Assembly (NCBI GenBank): GCA_963805705.1
Contig: CAWDVH010000001.1
Coordinates: 868,001 to 932,000, forward strand
Reading direction: 5' to 3'
DNA length: 64,000 bases
DNA from: CAWDVH01 sp963805705
GTDB taxonomy: Bacteria; Actinomycetota; Actinomycetes; Streptosporangiales; Streptosporangiaceae
The notes under the pieces were generated by a model. It saw only the letters and a list, made by a program, of their open reading frames with translations. It made no database searches and was not told the origin of the DNA. The translations under genes and the position numbers were made by a program. How positions within the stretch are numbered: the first letter of the stretch is position 1; each line of letters starts with the position of its first letter. Below, piece after piece: positions 25,735 to 35,706 of this stretch.

Positions 25735-25942
25735 GCTTCGATACTTGCAAAAAGCAAGTGCGTGGTCAAGCGCCCACCCACAGCGGAGTTAGCAGGCAGG
25801 CTCTTAACGCGCCGGGGAGACACGGCGTCAGGGCGCGGGCAGCGCGGGCCTGGCGCAGGGCTCCGGGCAAGAAACGGCCGACCTCAGGCATCGCCGCCAT
25901 CAGGGTGATCCTGAAATCGGCGTGACCTGGGCCGGACGGGAG

Positions 25943-25987
25943 CTGCCTGCCGACCGCCCGGCCCTGACTCGGGCGGCCGGCAGGCAG
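25943..25987. terminator. Long hairpin (18-bp stem)
   Basis: Arms 25943-25960 and 25970-25987 pair over 18 positions with a single A-C mismatch, around a 9-nt loop. There is no T-tract on either side. It is the second hairpin met by transcripts coming from the small gene at 26074-26247. Confidence 0.5.
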
Positions 25988-26030
25988 CGGTTACCGCGGC
26001 GCCCGCATCTGCCTGGCGCCACTACCTTGG

Positions 26031-26059
26031 CTGACCTGCCCAGTTTCCGGGCAGGTCAG
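26031..26059. terminator. Hairpin directly after the 57-residue gene
   Basis: CTGACCTGCCC (26031-26041), 7-nt loop, GGGCAGGTCAG (26049-26059): a perfect 11-bp stem starting 15 nt past the stop of the leftward gene. It lacks a T-tract, as is common in high-GC actinomycetes. Confidence 0.6.
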
Positions 26060-26073
26060 CGATGCCTACCGGG

Positions 26074-26247
26074 CTACCAGCGATACCAGCGCCCGCGGCG
26101 GCGGCCTGATCCCTCCGCAGCGCGGAACAGGAATCCGAGCACCCAGATCACAAGCACGATGAGCGCGATCCACCACAGCAGGTGGAGCGCGAACCCGGCC
26201 CCGGCCAGAATTAGCGCCAGGAGCAATACCAGCAGGAGAATCAACAT
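26074..26247 (-). CDS. 57-residue hydrophobic membrane protein
   Basis: A short gene with a start ATG at 26247 and TAG at 26074-26076. The protein is almost wholly hydrophobic (residues 1-43, Leu/Ile/Val/Ala with LLWWIALIVLVIWVLGF) and ends in a basic tail (SGRRRGRWYRW). It resembles the short 'hydrophobic protein' found in many actinomycetes, usually stress-linked and with no known function. Evidence for being real: AGAGGAA ribosome site, a SigB/SigF-like promoter (26282-26305) at the right distance, and a hairpin just past the stop. Confidence 0.75.
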   Translation of the reverse strand: MLILLLVLLLALILAGAGFALHLLWWIALIVLVIWVLGFLFRAAEGSGRRRGRWYRW

Positions 26248-26281
26248 GACGAATTTCCTCTCTTGAGTGCCGCCCCTTCTG

Positions 26282-26305
26282 TCACCCGATCAAGGCGGCC
26301 TAAAC
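26282..26305 (-). promoter_or_regulatory. SigB/SigF-type promoter of the 57-residue gene
   Basis: On the minus strand: GTTT (26305-26302), 14 nt, GGGTGA (26287-26282), close to GGGTAC. Predicted start near 26274, about 27 nt before the ATG. Confidence 0.45.
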
Positions 26306-26390
26306 CCGAGCGGGGCTGCGTAACTTGGCGCCCGGCCGGGCTGACCTGGCTGTTTACCCGCTGCGACGGACCCCTACCAGCACGATGAAA

Positions 26391-26450
26391 TCCGGCCAGC
26401 CGCCGCATCCGGCCGGCCAGCCGTTACGTCCGGCCGGCCAGCCGACCGCT
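26391..26450. repeat. Three imperfect ~21-bp repeats
   Basis: CCGGCCAGCCG cores occur three times with 20- to 22-bp spacing in the gap before the GntR gene. They are GC-rich and of unknown meaning; they may be a degenerate minisatellite. Confidence 0.5.
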
Positions 26451-26535
26451 ATCAGCCCGGCCAGGGTCCATTGACGCCGGGCCGGGCGCCTCGCAAAATG
26501 GTCTAAAGATCAGTCCTCTGGACCAGGAGGCTCAT

Positions 26536-27378
26536 GTGGCGGGCAGTCAGCCTCCTGGCCAGAGCGCCCTCGACGCCGCTCCTGCCCCGAGTGCGCTCGA
26601 CGCCGCGATCCGGGCCGAGCCCTTCGGCGCGCTGCTGAGCCCGATCCCGATGCGCACCGCGGGCGAGCGCATCGCCGAGCGCTTCGTGACCGCGATCGCG
26701 CTCGGGGAATTCGTCCCTGATCAGCGGCTGCCCGCCGAACGTGAGCTCGCGGCGATGCTCGAGGTCAGCCGGACCACCGTCCGGGAAGCACTGCAGCGCC
26801 TGCATGCCTCCGGATACGTGACCACTAAGCGCGGCCGCGGCGGGGGGACGTTCGTCCGGACCGGCCGGGGTCCCGACTCCGATGAGATGATCCGCCGGAC
26901 GCTCGTGCCCGCCTGGAAAGAGCTCAACGAGATCCTGGACTTCCGGGGGCTGGTCGAGCAGCTGATCGCGCGGACGGCGGCCCAGCGGCGTGACGAGCGC
27001 GACATGGCCGTGATCCGCGAGGCCGTGCAGGACTATGCCGCCGCGGCCGACCGGGACTCCTCCCGGCTCGCCGATCACGCTCTGCATCAGGCGATCGCCC
27101 GCGCCACGCATAACGGCCGGCTGGTCGAGCTGAGCGCCCGGATCCGCCGGGAAGTCAGCCTGGGCTTCGACGCCGAGCCTTACTCGCCCGACGTCCGCAG
27201 CCGCGCGCTGGGTCAGCACCCCGCGCTGGCCGACGCGGTCATCGCCGGGGATCCCGGCGCGGCCGCCAGCCTGGCGGCGGCGCATTTCTCGCTCACCGAG
27301 GACATGCTCAGGGAGCTGCACGCCCGAATCCGGCTTCGATCTGGAGGGAAATCTGATGCCCGTAGCCAGGGTCAATGA
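26536..27378 (+). CDS. GntR family (FadR/FCD) transcriptional regulator
   Basis: 280 residues. A winged helix-turn-helix (about 40-105: AERFVTAIALGEFVPDQRLPAERELAAMLEVSRTTVREALQRLHASGYVTTKRG) is followed by the FCD ligand-binding domain (about 120-265), with metal-type residues in 'DHALHQAIARATHN' and 'HPALADAVIAGDP'. The GTG at 26536 has a strong CAGGAGG ribosome site six nt upstream; an out-of-frame ATG overlaps it. It overlaps the alpha/beta hydrolase by 23 nt and so heads a three-gene operon (regulator, hydrolase, permease) which it probably controls. A TGGTC/GACCA pair at about 26499-26525 could be its operator, a tentative reading. Confidence 0.92.
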   Translation: MAGSQPPGQSALDAAPAPSALDAAIRAEPFGALLSPIPMRTAGERIAERFVTAIALGEFVPDQRLPAERELAAMLEVSRTTVREALQRLHASGYVTTKRGRGGGTFVRTGRGPDSDEMIRRTLVPAWKELNEILDFRGLVEQLIARTAAQRRDERDMAVIREAVQDYAAAADRDSSRLADHALHQAIARATHNGRLVELSARIRREVSLGFDAEPYSPDVRSRALGQHPALADAVIAGDPGAAASLAAAHFSLTEDMLRELHARIRLRSGGKSDARSQGQ

Positions 27379-28159
27379 CATCGAGCTGCATTACCAGCTG
27401 GAGGGTGATGGCGCCGAGACGATAGTCCTCATCAACGGACTGGCCGACGACCTGGAGAGCTGGGGCTTCCAGATGGACGACTTCCTGGCCGCCGGCTACC
27501 GGGTGCTGCGATTCGACAACCGGGGGATCGGGGCCAGCACCAAGCCCGCGGGCCCCTACTCAAGCCGCATGCTCGCCGACGACGCCAAGGCGCTCGTGGA
27601 CTCGCTCGGCATCACCGATTTCCACCTGATGGGCGTGTCCATGGGCGGGATGATCGCCCAGGAGTACGCCCTCGCCTACGGCTCGGACCTGCGCTCGGTC
27701 ACCTTCGGCTGCACGTATGCGGCGCCGGGTCCCTTCTGCGGCCGGATGTTCGCCATGTGGGGCGAGATGGCCCCCGTGCTCGGGGTTCCCTTCGTCATGC
27801 GGGACGTCACGCTGTGGGCCTTCACCACCGAGTTCTTCGAGCAGCGGGGCGAGGAGCTGGCCGAGTTCGAGACCGCGATGCGCTACCTGGACCAGCCGGT
27901 GCACGCCTACCTCGCGCAGCTGGCCGTGATCCAGCAGCACGACACCACCAGCCGCCTGCACCAGATCACCACGCCCGCCCTGGTCCTGGCCGGAGCGCAG
28001 GACATCCTCATCCCGGTCTCGCTGTCCCGGCGGCTGCAGGAGGGAGTTCCGGGATCGGAATGGGCCACCACCAAGGGCGGCCACGCCTGCCTCTGGGAGC
28101 ACCCGGCCGACTTCAACCAGGCATTCCTGAAGTTCGTTCAACAGCACGGAAGGGGCTAG
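27356..28159 (+). CDS. Alpha/beta hydrolase
   Basis: 267 residues, a complete fold: oxyanion region (VLINGLADD), 'LRFDNRGIGAS', nucleophile elbow G-V-S95-M-G-G, acid D216 (LVLAGAQDILIP) and H243 (GGHACLW). It is closest in style to 3-oxoadipate enol-lactonase or small esterase-like enzymes, but the substrate cannot be told. The ATG lies 23 nt inside the GntR gene. Placed between a FadR-type regulator and an APC permease, it may hydrolyse an ester, lactone or amide imported by the permease (inference). Confidence 0.9.
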   Translation: MPVARVNDIELHYQLEGDGAETIVLINGLADDLESWGFQMDDFLAAGYRVLRFDNRGIGASTKPAGPYSSRMLADDAKALVDSLGITDFHLMGVSMGGMIAQEYALAYGSDLRSVTFGCTYAAPGPFCGRMFAMWGEMAPVLGVPFVMRDVTLWAFTTEFFEQRGEELAEFETAMRYLDQPVHAYLAQLAVIQQHDTTSRLHQITTPALVLAGAQDILIPVSLSRRLQEGVPGSEWATTKGGHACLWEHPADFNQAFLKFVQQHGRG

Positions 28160-28161
28160 CC

Positions 28162-29607
28162 ATGGCCACCACCGATCGATCTGACGAGACGCTGCAGCGC
28201 GGCCAGCTCGGGCTGTTCGGCGTGATTATGCCCGGCCTGGCCCAGGTGGCCCCGGCCTTCAACCTCTTCTTCACCACCGGGGCCATGGTCGCCCTGGCCG
28301 GGGCGTCGGCTCCGCTGATCTTCCTGATCAGCATGGTCGGGATGGGCGCGACCGCGAGCAGCCTGGCCCAGTTCGCCGGCGTCTATCCCAGCGCCGGGTC
28401 GTTCATCACCTACATCACCCGTGCCATCGGCACCAGGGTCGCCGTCGCGATCGGCGTGATCACGGTGCTCGGGTACATCATCGCGTTCGGCGGCATCTAC
28501 ATCTTCGTCGGCAGTTATATCGTGCAGAACGTCCTCGGCGACCCGCACATCTGGGGGATCACCCAGATCGTCACGATCCTCTACGGCGCGCTCGTGGTGG
28601 CCCCCGTGGTCGTCGGGCTGAAGTTCGGCGTCCGGGTCACCGTCGTCCTGTACGCGTTCGAGGTCATCCTGCTGCTCGCCCTGAGCCTGACCGTCCTGGT
28701 CCGAGGCGGGGCCAGCGGCCTGTCGGCGACGCCCTTCCACTGGCCGGGCGGGTCCAAGGACGTCCTGGTCGCCTTCAGCCTCGCCGTGCTCGCCTTCGGC
28801 GGCTTCGAGGCCGCCGCGCCGCTGGCCGAGGAGACCCGTAACCCCCGGCGCAACGTGCCGATCGCCGTACTCGGCGCCGTCCTGATCAGCGGCATCATCT
28901 ACATACTCGGGTCGTATGCGCTGGTGACGGCCTTCGGCGTCGGGCATGCCGGCGCGCTGTCCGCTGACCCCAACCCGTTCCACACCGCGGCCAGGGTCTT
29001 CCTCCCGGTCCTGGCCCCGGTCATCACCTGGGTGTTCCTGTCCAGCGTGACCAGTTCCTATGTCGCGGCGAACACGCAGACCTCCCGGGTCATCTTCGCC
29101 GGCGCCCGCGGCGGGCTCTGGAGCCATGCCCTGGCCCAGGTCAGCCCGCGGTTCCGCACTCCCGCCGTCGCGGCGGTCGCGTTCGTGGCGCCCAGCATCC
29201 TGATCGGCGTCGTATCGACCGCCTTCACCACCCCGGCCGTCGCCTCCGGATTCCTCGGCACCTACGGCATCCTCGGGCTCATCATCATGTACCTGGTCGC
29301 GAACATCGCCCTCATCGTCGAATGGGCCAAGTTCCGCAAGAACGGCATCCGCAAGAACGCATGGCTGTGGGTCGTGACGCCGGTCGTCGGGATCATCGTC
29401 CTGGCCATCCCCATCTGGGGCGACCTGCGGCCCGGACAGCCCAGCCCGTTCAACATCCTGCCCTGGCTGACGCTCGGCCTGATCGCCGTCGGCGTCGTCT
29501 ACGCGCTGGTCCTGGGCGCCTGGCGGCCCGGCGTGCTCGAGCGGGCCCCGGCCCTGCTCGAGGGCGCCGAGAGCCTGGAAACCGACCCGATGCCGATCGG
29601 CGGCTAG
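28162..29607 (+). CDS. APC family amino-acid/amine permease
   Basis: 481 residues with about 12 membrane helices. Typical APC features: the first helix 'GLFGVIMPGLAQVAPAFNLFFTTGAMVALAGASAPL', 'AFGGFEAAAPLAEETRNPRRNVPIAVLGAVLISGIIY' (helix 6 to 7 region) and 'SSVTSSYVAANTQTSRVIFAGARGG'. It imports amino acids, amines or related amides by proton or cation symport. It starts 2 bp after the hydrolase stop. Its TAG shares a CTAG with the convergent LacI gene's stop. Confidence 0.93.
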   Translation: MATTDRSDETLQRGQLGLFGVIMPGLAQVAPAFNLFFTTGAMVALAGASAPLIFLISMVGMGATASSLAQFAGVYPSAGSFITYITRAIGTRVAVAIGVITVLGYIIAFGGIYIFVGSYIVQNVLGDPHIWGITQIVTILYGALVVAPVVVGLKFGVRVTVVLYAFEVILLLALSLTVLVRGGASGLSATPFHWPGGSKDVLVAFSLAVLAFGGFEAAAPLAEETRNPRRNVPIAVLGAVLISGIIYILGSYALVTAFGVGHAGALSADPNPFHTAARVFLPVLAPVITWVFLSSVTSSYVAANTQTSRVIFAGARGGLWSHALAQVSPRFRTPAVAAVAFVAPSILIGVVSTAFTTPAVASGFLGTYGILGLIIMYLVANIALIVEWAKFRKNGIRKNAWLWVVTPVVGIIVLAIPIWGDLRPGQPSPFNILPWLTLGLIAVGVVYALVLGAWRPGVLERAPALLEGAESLETDPMPIGG

Positions 29608-30764
29608 CCGGGAGCCGGCCGCCCGCTTTCTGGCCGCCCGCTCTCGCGCGGCCGGCGCGCCACCGCTACCGAGCCCCGCTCGAGCAGGCGCATCGGCTCG
29701 CGGACCATCACGTCGCCGGCGGGCGCCCGCTCGATGCGCGCGATCAGCGCATCGACGGCGGCACTGCCGAGTTCGGCCAGCGGCATGCTGATGCTGGTGA
29801 CCGGGACGTTGAGGAAGGCCAGGCACTCGTCCTCGTCCAGGCTCACCACGGACATGTCGCCGGGCACCTCGACGCCCGCGTCGCGCAGCGCCGCCAGCAC
29901 GCCGAACAGCTGGTTGAGGCTGCCCACGGCGCAGGCGGTGGGCAGCGGGCCGCGGCGCAGCAGCCGGGTGGCGGCATCCCAGCCGCCATCCTCGGTGGGG
30001 GCGGCATGCCGGATCGTCAGGCCGGTCCCGCGCGCCGCGAAGCTCCGCCGGGCCGCGCTCGCCCGCCGGTGCACGGTGTCGACCTCGGCGGGCCCGTCGA
30101 TGAGGGCGACGCTGCGATGACCCAGCCCGGCGACGTAGTCAAGGAAGAGCCGCATCGCGCCCGATTCGTCCATGACCACGTCGTTGCCCGGCTGCGGGCC
30201 TCGCCGGTTGACGTAGACGTGCGGGACGCCGGCCACCCCCGCGGCATGCTCGCCGACCCGCAGGGCGGTCGCCAGCAGCAGGCCATCCGCGCGGCTCTCC
30301 TCGACCAGGTAGCGGTAGAAGTCAGGCGGCTTCGGGTCATCGGTCGGCTCCTCCATGATCATGACCACGTAACCGCGCTCGCTCGCCCGCTGCAGGGCCC
30401 CCCGCTGCAGCCGCGCCCAGATCGGGTTGCGCAGCAGCGGTATGACGAAGGTGAAGGCCCCGGTGCGGCGGCGCTTGAGCGCACGGGCCAGCGCATTGGG
30501 CCGGTAGCCCTGCTGCCGTGCGGTGCTCAGGATCCGCTCGTAGATCTCCGGCCGGATCGACTGCGCGGGGTCGCCGTTGAGCACTCGCGACACGGTCGAC
30601 ACGTGGACCCCGACCGCCTCGGCGATATCGACCAGGCGCGCGGGGCGCGCCGCGCGGCGCGCGGCACCGGGCGGCGCCTTCGCCGGGCCGGCACCTCGCG
30701 CCGGGACCGGGATCTGGGCCGGGACCTGGGCGGGCGCCGAAACTGGATCTAGGTTCTCGGCCAA
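29604..30764 (-). CDS. LacI family transcriptional regulator
   Basis: 386 residues. After a disordered Pro/Ala-rich N-terminus (1-40) comes the LacI helix-turn-helix with hinge (about 42-95: LVDIAEAVGVHVSTVSRVLNG ... RPNALARALKRRRTG), then the periplasmic-binding-like effector domain (FTFVIPLLRNPIWARLQRGA ... SVVSLDEDECLAFLNVPVTSI). The TTG at 30764 is the only upstream start with a plausible leader; the ribosome site is weak, so the true start might be further in. It lies downstream of, and in the same direction as, the dipeptide-transport operon, and probably regulates that or the divergent amidase operon. Confidence 0.88.
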   Translation of the reverse strand: MAENLDPVSAPAQVPAQIPVPARGAGPAKAPPGAARRAARPARLVDIAEAVGVHVSTVSRVLNGDPAQSIRPEIYERILSTARQQGYRPNALARALKRRRTGAFTFVIPLLRNPIWARLQRGALQRASERGYVVMIMEEPTDDPKPPDFYRYLVEESRADGLLLATALRVGEHAAGVAGVPHVYVNRRGPQPGNDVVMDESGAMRLFLDYVAGLGHRSVALIDGPAEVDTVHRRASAARRSFAARGTGLTIRHAAPTEDGGWDAATRLLRRGPLPTACAVGSLNQLFGVLAALRDAGVEVPGDMSVVSLDEDECLAFLNVPVTSISMPLAELGSAAVDALIARIERAPAGDVMVREPMRLLERGSVAVARRPRESGRPESGRPAPG

Positions 30765-30860
30765 CTACCCATCACCCGGTGCCGTGTCACGCAGTAACGA
30801 GCGCGTTCTCATCTGACTCATCCAATCTGTCATCTGCGTATCGATGGCCGGGCACGGAGG

Positions 30861-31688
30861 TCACACGGCCTCCGCGACCGAGCGCGTCAGCAGGATCGCC
30901 GCGCAGAAAGAGCGATAAACGGCCAGCAGGTCGTCACCGGAGATCCGCAGCTCGCGTGGCCCCGCGCGCTCTACCCCCCGGACCCAGGTGGCGGCCTCGG
31001 CGATGTCCGTGGTGCGGACCGAGACCTCCAGGACGACCGGGACGGCGAATGGCGGCGGGGTGGCCTGCGCCACGGCGGTGACCGCTCGCTCCGCGGTGGC
31101 CCGGATCAGCGCGCAGGCACGGTCCGGATGCAGGCTGTGCGCGGCCAGCCGGCTGACATGCTCCTTGACGACGGCACTGTGCACGCCGGGGATCAGGGCC
31201 GCCGTCTCCTCACAGGCGCACCGGTCCCCGGTGACCAGGACCACCGGCACGCCGTAGTGCGCGGCGACCAGCGCGTTGATGCCGGCCTCGCCGGTCACCG
31301 TGCCGTTGATTCTGGCCTCCACCACCGCACGCGGATTGTAGGTGTGCGACAGCCCGGCCGGGGCGCCCACCGAGCCGTGGTAGGAGACGAACAGGACGGC
31401 CCCGAAGCTCGCATCAAGCCCCTGCATCATGTACAGCGGCTTATGACTGCCGGAGATGTAGGACGCCTCGCCCGCCAGTTCCTGCGGCGGCAGGTTGCGC
31501 ATGGTGGAGTGCGAGTCGTTGACCACGATCTCGCTGGCGCCGCCGTCGAGGGCTCCGACGATGGCCGCGTTGACCTCGGCCAGCAGCAGCCGCCTGCCCG
31601 CCGCGGCCTCCGGCCCGTCGCCCACGCACTGCTGCCAGTCGACGACGCCCGCCGTCCCCTCCATGTCGCTCGACACGAAGACCTTCAT
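30861..31688 (-). CDS. M55 family metallopeptidase (D-aminopeptidase, DppA-like)
   Basis: 275 residues from ATG 31688, matching the length (about 274) and Met-Lys start of B. subtilis DppA. Metal site: D8 and E10 (SSDMEGTAG), the His of NDSHSTMRN and of SYHGSVG, and Glu in GEAGINA. DppA cuts N-terminal D-amino acids (D-Ala-D-Ala) with zinc and forms a decamer. In B. subtilis it also sits in a dipeptide-transport operon, as here. ATG 31721 overlaps the upstream ATPase stop (ATGA) and is an alternative start adding 11 residues. Likely role: breakdown of imported D-residue peptides. Confidence 0.9.
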   Translation of the reverse strand: MKVFVSSDMEGTAGVVDWQQCVGDGPEAAAGRRLLLAEVNAAIVGALDGGASEIVVNDSHSTMRNLPPQELAGEASYISGSHKPLYMMQGLDASFGAVLFVSYHGSVGAPAGLSHTYNPRAVVEARINGTVTGEAGINALVAAHYGVPVVLVTGDRCACEETAALIPGVHSAVVKEHVSRLAAHSLHPDRACALIRATAERAVTAVAQATPPPFAVPVVLEVSVRTTDIAEAATWVRGVERAGPRELRISGDDLLAVYRSFCAAILLTRSVAEAV

Positions 31689-31717
31689 GTCCGGCACCCC
31701 GCTTCGCTCGCTAGCGA

Positions 31718-32811
31718 TCATGACTGGCTCGCCGATGGCCGTTTCGCCTCCTCGTGCCCGGCGGCTGCGGGCGCGGAGGTGAACGCGAAGTGGCAGGCCG
31801 CGCTGTGCGCCGGATCGCCGGCGCCCACCTTGAGGGCAGGATCCTCCTGCTCGCACACCGGCTGGGCGATCGGGCAGCGCGTGCGGAACCGGCACCCGGT
31901 CGGGATCCGCAGCGGGCTGGGCGGGTCGCCCTGCACGGCCGGGGCGTCATCGTCGATGACCGCCGAGATCCGCGGGATCGCCGCCAGCAGCCCGCGGGTA
32001 TAAGGGTGCTGCGGGCTGCTGAACAGCGTCTCGGTCGGCGCGACCTCGATGATCCGGCCGAGGTACATGACCGCCACCCGGTCGCACAGGTGCCGGACCA
32101 CGGCCAGGTTGTGCGAGATCAGCATCAGGGTCAGGCCGAGCTCGGCCCGCAGGTCGCGCAGCAGGTTGAGTATGGTCGCCTGCACGCTGACATCCAGCGC
32201 GGACACCGGCTCGTCGGCGACCAGGAGGTCCGGCCGCAGGGCCAGCGCCCTGGCGATCGCGACCCGCTGGCGCTGGCCGCCGGAGAACTGGCGGGGATAG
32301 GAGGCCAGCGATTCCGGGCCGAGCCCGACCAGGCCCAGCAGCTCCCGCTCGTACGACGCGACCTCGCCTCTGGGCACGACCTGATGGACCCGGAGCAGCT
32401 CGGTGAGCATGCCGCCGACGGTCATCCGCGGGTTCAGCGACGAGTACGGGTCCTGGAAGACCATCTGGATCCGGCGCTGGTCCGGGCGCTTGCGCCGGGC
32501 CGGCAGCACCCGGCCGTCGAAGGTGATCTCGCCCTTGCTCAGCGGTGCGAGGCCGGTGAACGCCCTGGCCAGCGTCGACTTGCCGGATCCTGACTCGCCG
32601 ACCAGCGCGAGGGCCTCGCCGCGCCTGATCTCCAGGTCGACGCCGTCGACCGCACGCAGCGACCGCTCCTCGCGCCGCAGCCTGCTGGCCACCGACGAGC
32701 CGACGTCGAAGGTGACGGAGACGCCGCTCGCCACCAGCAGCGGCTCGCCGACCGCCACCGACGGTGCCGCGGGGGCTGGCCGCGCCGCGGGCGCCGGCTG
32801 GGCCGACGCCG

Positions 32812-32815
<4 letters not shown>
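31718..32815 (-). CDS. Peptide ABC transporter ATP-binding protein (DppF/OppF type)
   Basis: 365 residues. Walker A GESGSGKST, signature LSGGQ variant 'FSGGQRQRVAIARAL', Walker B 'LLVADEPVSALDVSVQ', and H-loop 'LISHNLAVV'. The C-terminal oligopeptide-transporter extension with 'GCRFRTRCPIAQPVCEQEDP' carries the Cys cluster of DppF-type ATPases. About 20 N-terminal residues are Ala/Pro-rich. The GTG start overlaps the DppD stop (GTGA at 32812-32815). It powers import together with DppD. Confidence 0.94.
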
Positions 32816-33812
<997 letters not shown>

Positions 33813-33816
<4 letters not shown>

Positions 33817-34730
33817 GACTGCCCCGGCCGCAGCACGTCAGCCAGCCCGTCTCCGATCAGGGACAGCCCCAGGCCGACCAGGATCACGGCGAGGCCGGGG
33901 ATGGTCGCCAGCTGCCAGTGGGTGGTCAGGAAGTTCTGCCCGTCGTTGATCATCGATCCCCACTCCGCCGTCGGCGGCGGGATGGCCAGGCCGAAATAGC
34001 CGAGCGTGACGATCGCGAGGATGTCCTGGACGATGTCGGACATCCCGTAGACGATCGACTGGCTGATGACGTTCGGCAGCAGATGGCGGCGCATGATGCG
34101 CAGGTGAGACAGGCCGCCCCCCTGCGCCGCGAGCACGTACTCCTGCCGCTTGGCCACCAGGATCTCGGCGCGCACCAGCCGGGCGTAGGAGACCCAGCCG
34201 ACGATGGTGATCGCGATGTAGATGCTGCTCTCGCCCGGGCCGAGCACGAACACCAGCGCGATGAGCAGCACGTAGAACGGGAAGGCGACCACCACGTCGA
34301 CCAGCCGCATGATCACCGTGTCGGCCCAGCCGCCGAAGTAGCCGGCCAGGCTGCCCAGGACGGTGCCCAGGCAGAACGGGAACAGCACGGCGATGAACCC
34401 CACCTTGAGGTCCACCCGCGCGCCGTAGAGCAGCCGGGTCCAGATGTCGCGGCCGAACTGATCGGTGCCCAGCAGGTGCTGGGCGCTCGGCCCCTGCAGC
34501 GCCTCGTTGAGGTTCTGCGTGATCGGGTTGTACGAGGTGAGCAGCGGGGCGGCGACCGCCATCGCGACGATGATGAGCGTGATGATCAGGCCGGCCATCA
34601 GAGCGGGCTGCCGGTACCAGGTAGCGCGGGGCGCCGCCGAGCCCCGCTCCACCGCCAGCGGGCTGTCGAACTCGATGAGCCCGCCGCCGCCCGGCGCGAG
34701 GTACTGTCCCCCAATGTCGGGATCTATCAC
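33813..34730 (-). CDS. Peptide ABC transporter permease (DppC/OppC type)
   Basis: 305 residues. One N-terminal helix (ALMAGLIITLIIVAMAVAAPLL) followed by the OppC loop 'HLLGTDQFGRDIWTRLLYGARVDLKVG' and five further membrane helices. The EAA-type coupling loop reads 'YVLAAQGGGLSHLRIMRRHLLPNVI', contacting the ATPases. ATGA overlaps link it to both neighbours. Together with DppB it forms the import channel. Confidence 0.94.
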
Positions 34731-35671
34731 CGGTCAAAGCTCACTCTCGGGTCGAGGAACGCATAGGCCACGTCGGCGAGCAGGTTGACCAGGATCACCA
34801 GGATGGCGAACACCAGCGTGACGCCCTGGACGACGGGAAAGTCCCGCTGGAAGATCGCATTGATCATCAGCTGGCCGATGCCGGGGATGGCGAAGACCTC
34901 CTCGATGATCACGGTTCCGCCGATCAGGAACCCGATATTGATGGCCAGCACGGTGACGGCCGGGATGACGGCGTTGCGCAGCACGTGACGGACGAACAGC
35001 CGCCGCCCCGGCACCCCCTTGGACCTGGCCGTCGTGACGTAGTCCGCGCCGAGGACGCTGAGCATGCTGGCCCGCAGGCTGCGGATCACCACCGGCGCGA
35101 GCGCGATCGCGACGGTCAGGGCGGGCAGGAACATGTAATACAGGTGGCCGGTGAAGCCCGTTCCGTATCCCCCGACCGGGAAGATCTTGAAGGTGACCCC
35201 GAACCCGTAGATGAGCAGGAAGCCGACCCAGAAGGAGGGCATCCCCAGGCCGACCAGCGGTACCGCCCGGACGACGTGGTCGCGGATGCCGTTCTTCCTG
35301 GTCGCCGCGAGCATCGCCATCGGGACGCTGATCAGCACCGCGATGACGGCGGCGTAGGAGATCAGCCACAGGGTGGCCGGCAGCCGCTGCATGATCAGCG
35401 TGCTGACCGGCACGCCGTAGATCAGGCTCACGCCGAGGTTGCCGTGCAGCAGCCGGTCGAGGAACAGCAGGTACTGGCTGACCAGCGACCGGTTCAGCCC
35501 CCACTCCCGGTGCAGGATGGCGATCGCCCGTGGCGTCGCGTGGATTCCGAGGATCGTCCTGGCCGGGTCGCCAGGGATCAGGTGGATCATGAAGAACGCG
35601 ACGATCGTGACGCCGACGGCTACCGGCACCAGTTGCAGGAGCCGCCGGCCCACGAATGACATCCGCCCCAC
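34727..35671 (-). CDS. Peptide ABC transporter permease (DppB/OppB type)
   Basis: 314 residues. The N-terminal helix and loop 'RLLQLVPVAVGVTIVAFFMIHLIPGDPARTILG' and 'EWGLNRSLVSQYLLFLDRLLHGNLGVSL' are diagnostic for DppB/OppB. The coupling loop 'DYVTTARSKGVPGRRLFVRHVLRNAVIP' and final helices follow. The GTG at 35671 with AAAGG upstream is chosen; ATG 35662 is an alternative. It lies 35 bp after the binding-protein gene. Confidence 0.94.
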   Translation of the reverse strand: MGRMSFVGRRLLQLVPVAVGVTIVAFFMIHLIPGDPARTILGIHATPRAIAILHREWGLNRSLVSQYLLFLDRLLHGNLGVSLIYGVPVSTLIMQRLPATLWLISYAAVIAVLISVPMAMLAATRKNGIRDHVVRAVPLVGLGMPSFWVGFLLIYGFGVTFKIFPVGGYGTGFTGHLYYMFLPALTVAIALAPVVIRSLRASMLSVLGADYVTTARSKGVPGRRLFVRHVLRNAVIPAVTVLAINIGFLIGGTVIIEEVFAIPGIGQLMINAIFQRDFPVVQGVTLVFAILVILVNLLADVAYAFLDPRVSFDR

Positions 35672-35706
35672 GGGCGATCGCTACCTTTCTCGCGTGTGCG
35701 CCGGGG

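Larger units (their letters stand above)
25735..26073. other. Intergenic region with two strong hairpins, 339 bp
   Basis: No gene seen. Near 25743-25757 lies CTTGCAAAAAGCAAG, a small inverted repeat (CTTGC/GCAAG) that could be the operator or promoter of the VOC-HxlR pair. Two strong stem-loops follow (25943-25987 and 26031-26059), probably tandem terminators of the leftward 57-residue gene. Confidence 0.55.

Noticed and set aside
26499..26525. TGGTC...GACCA as a firm GntR operator
   Set aside because: The arms are short and widely spaced compared with known FadR-type sites; kept only as a tentative remark.
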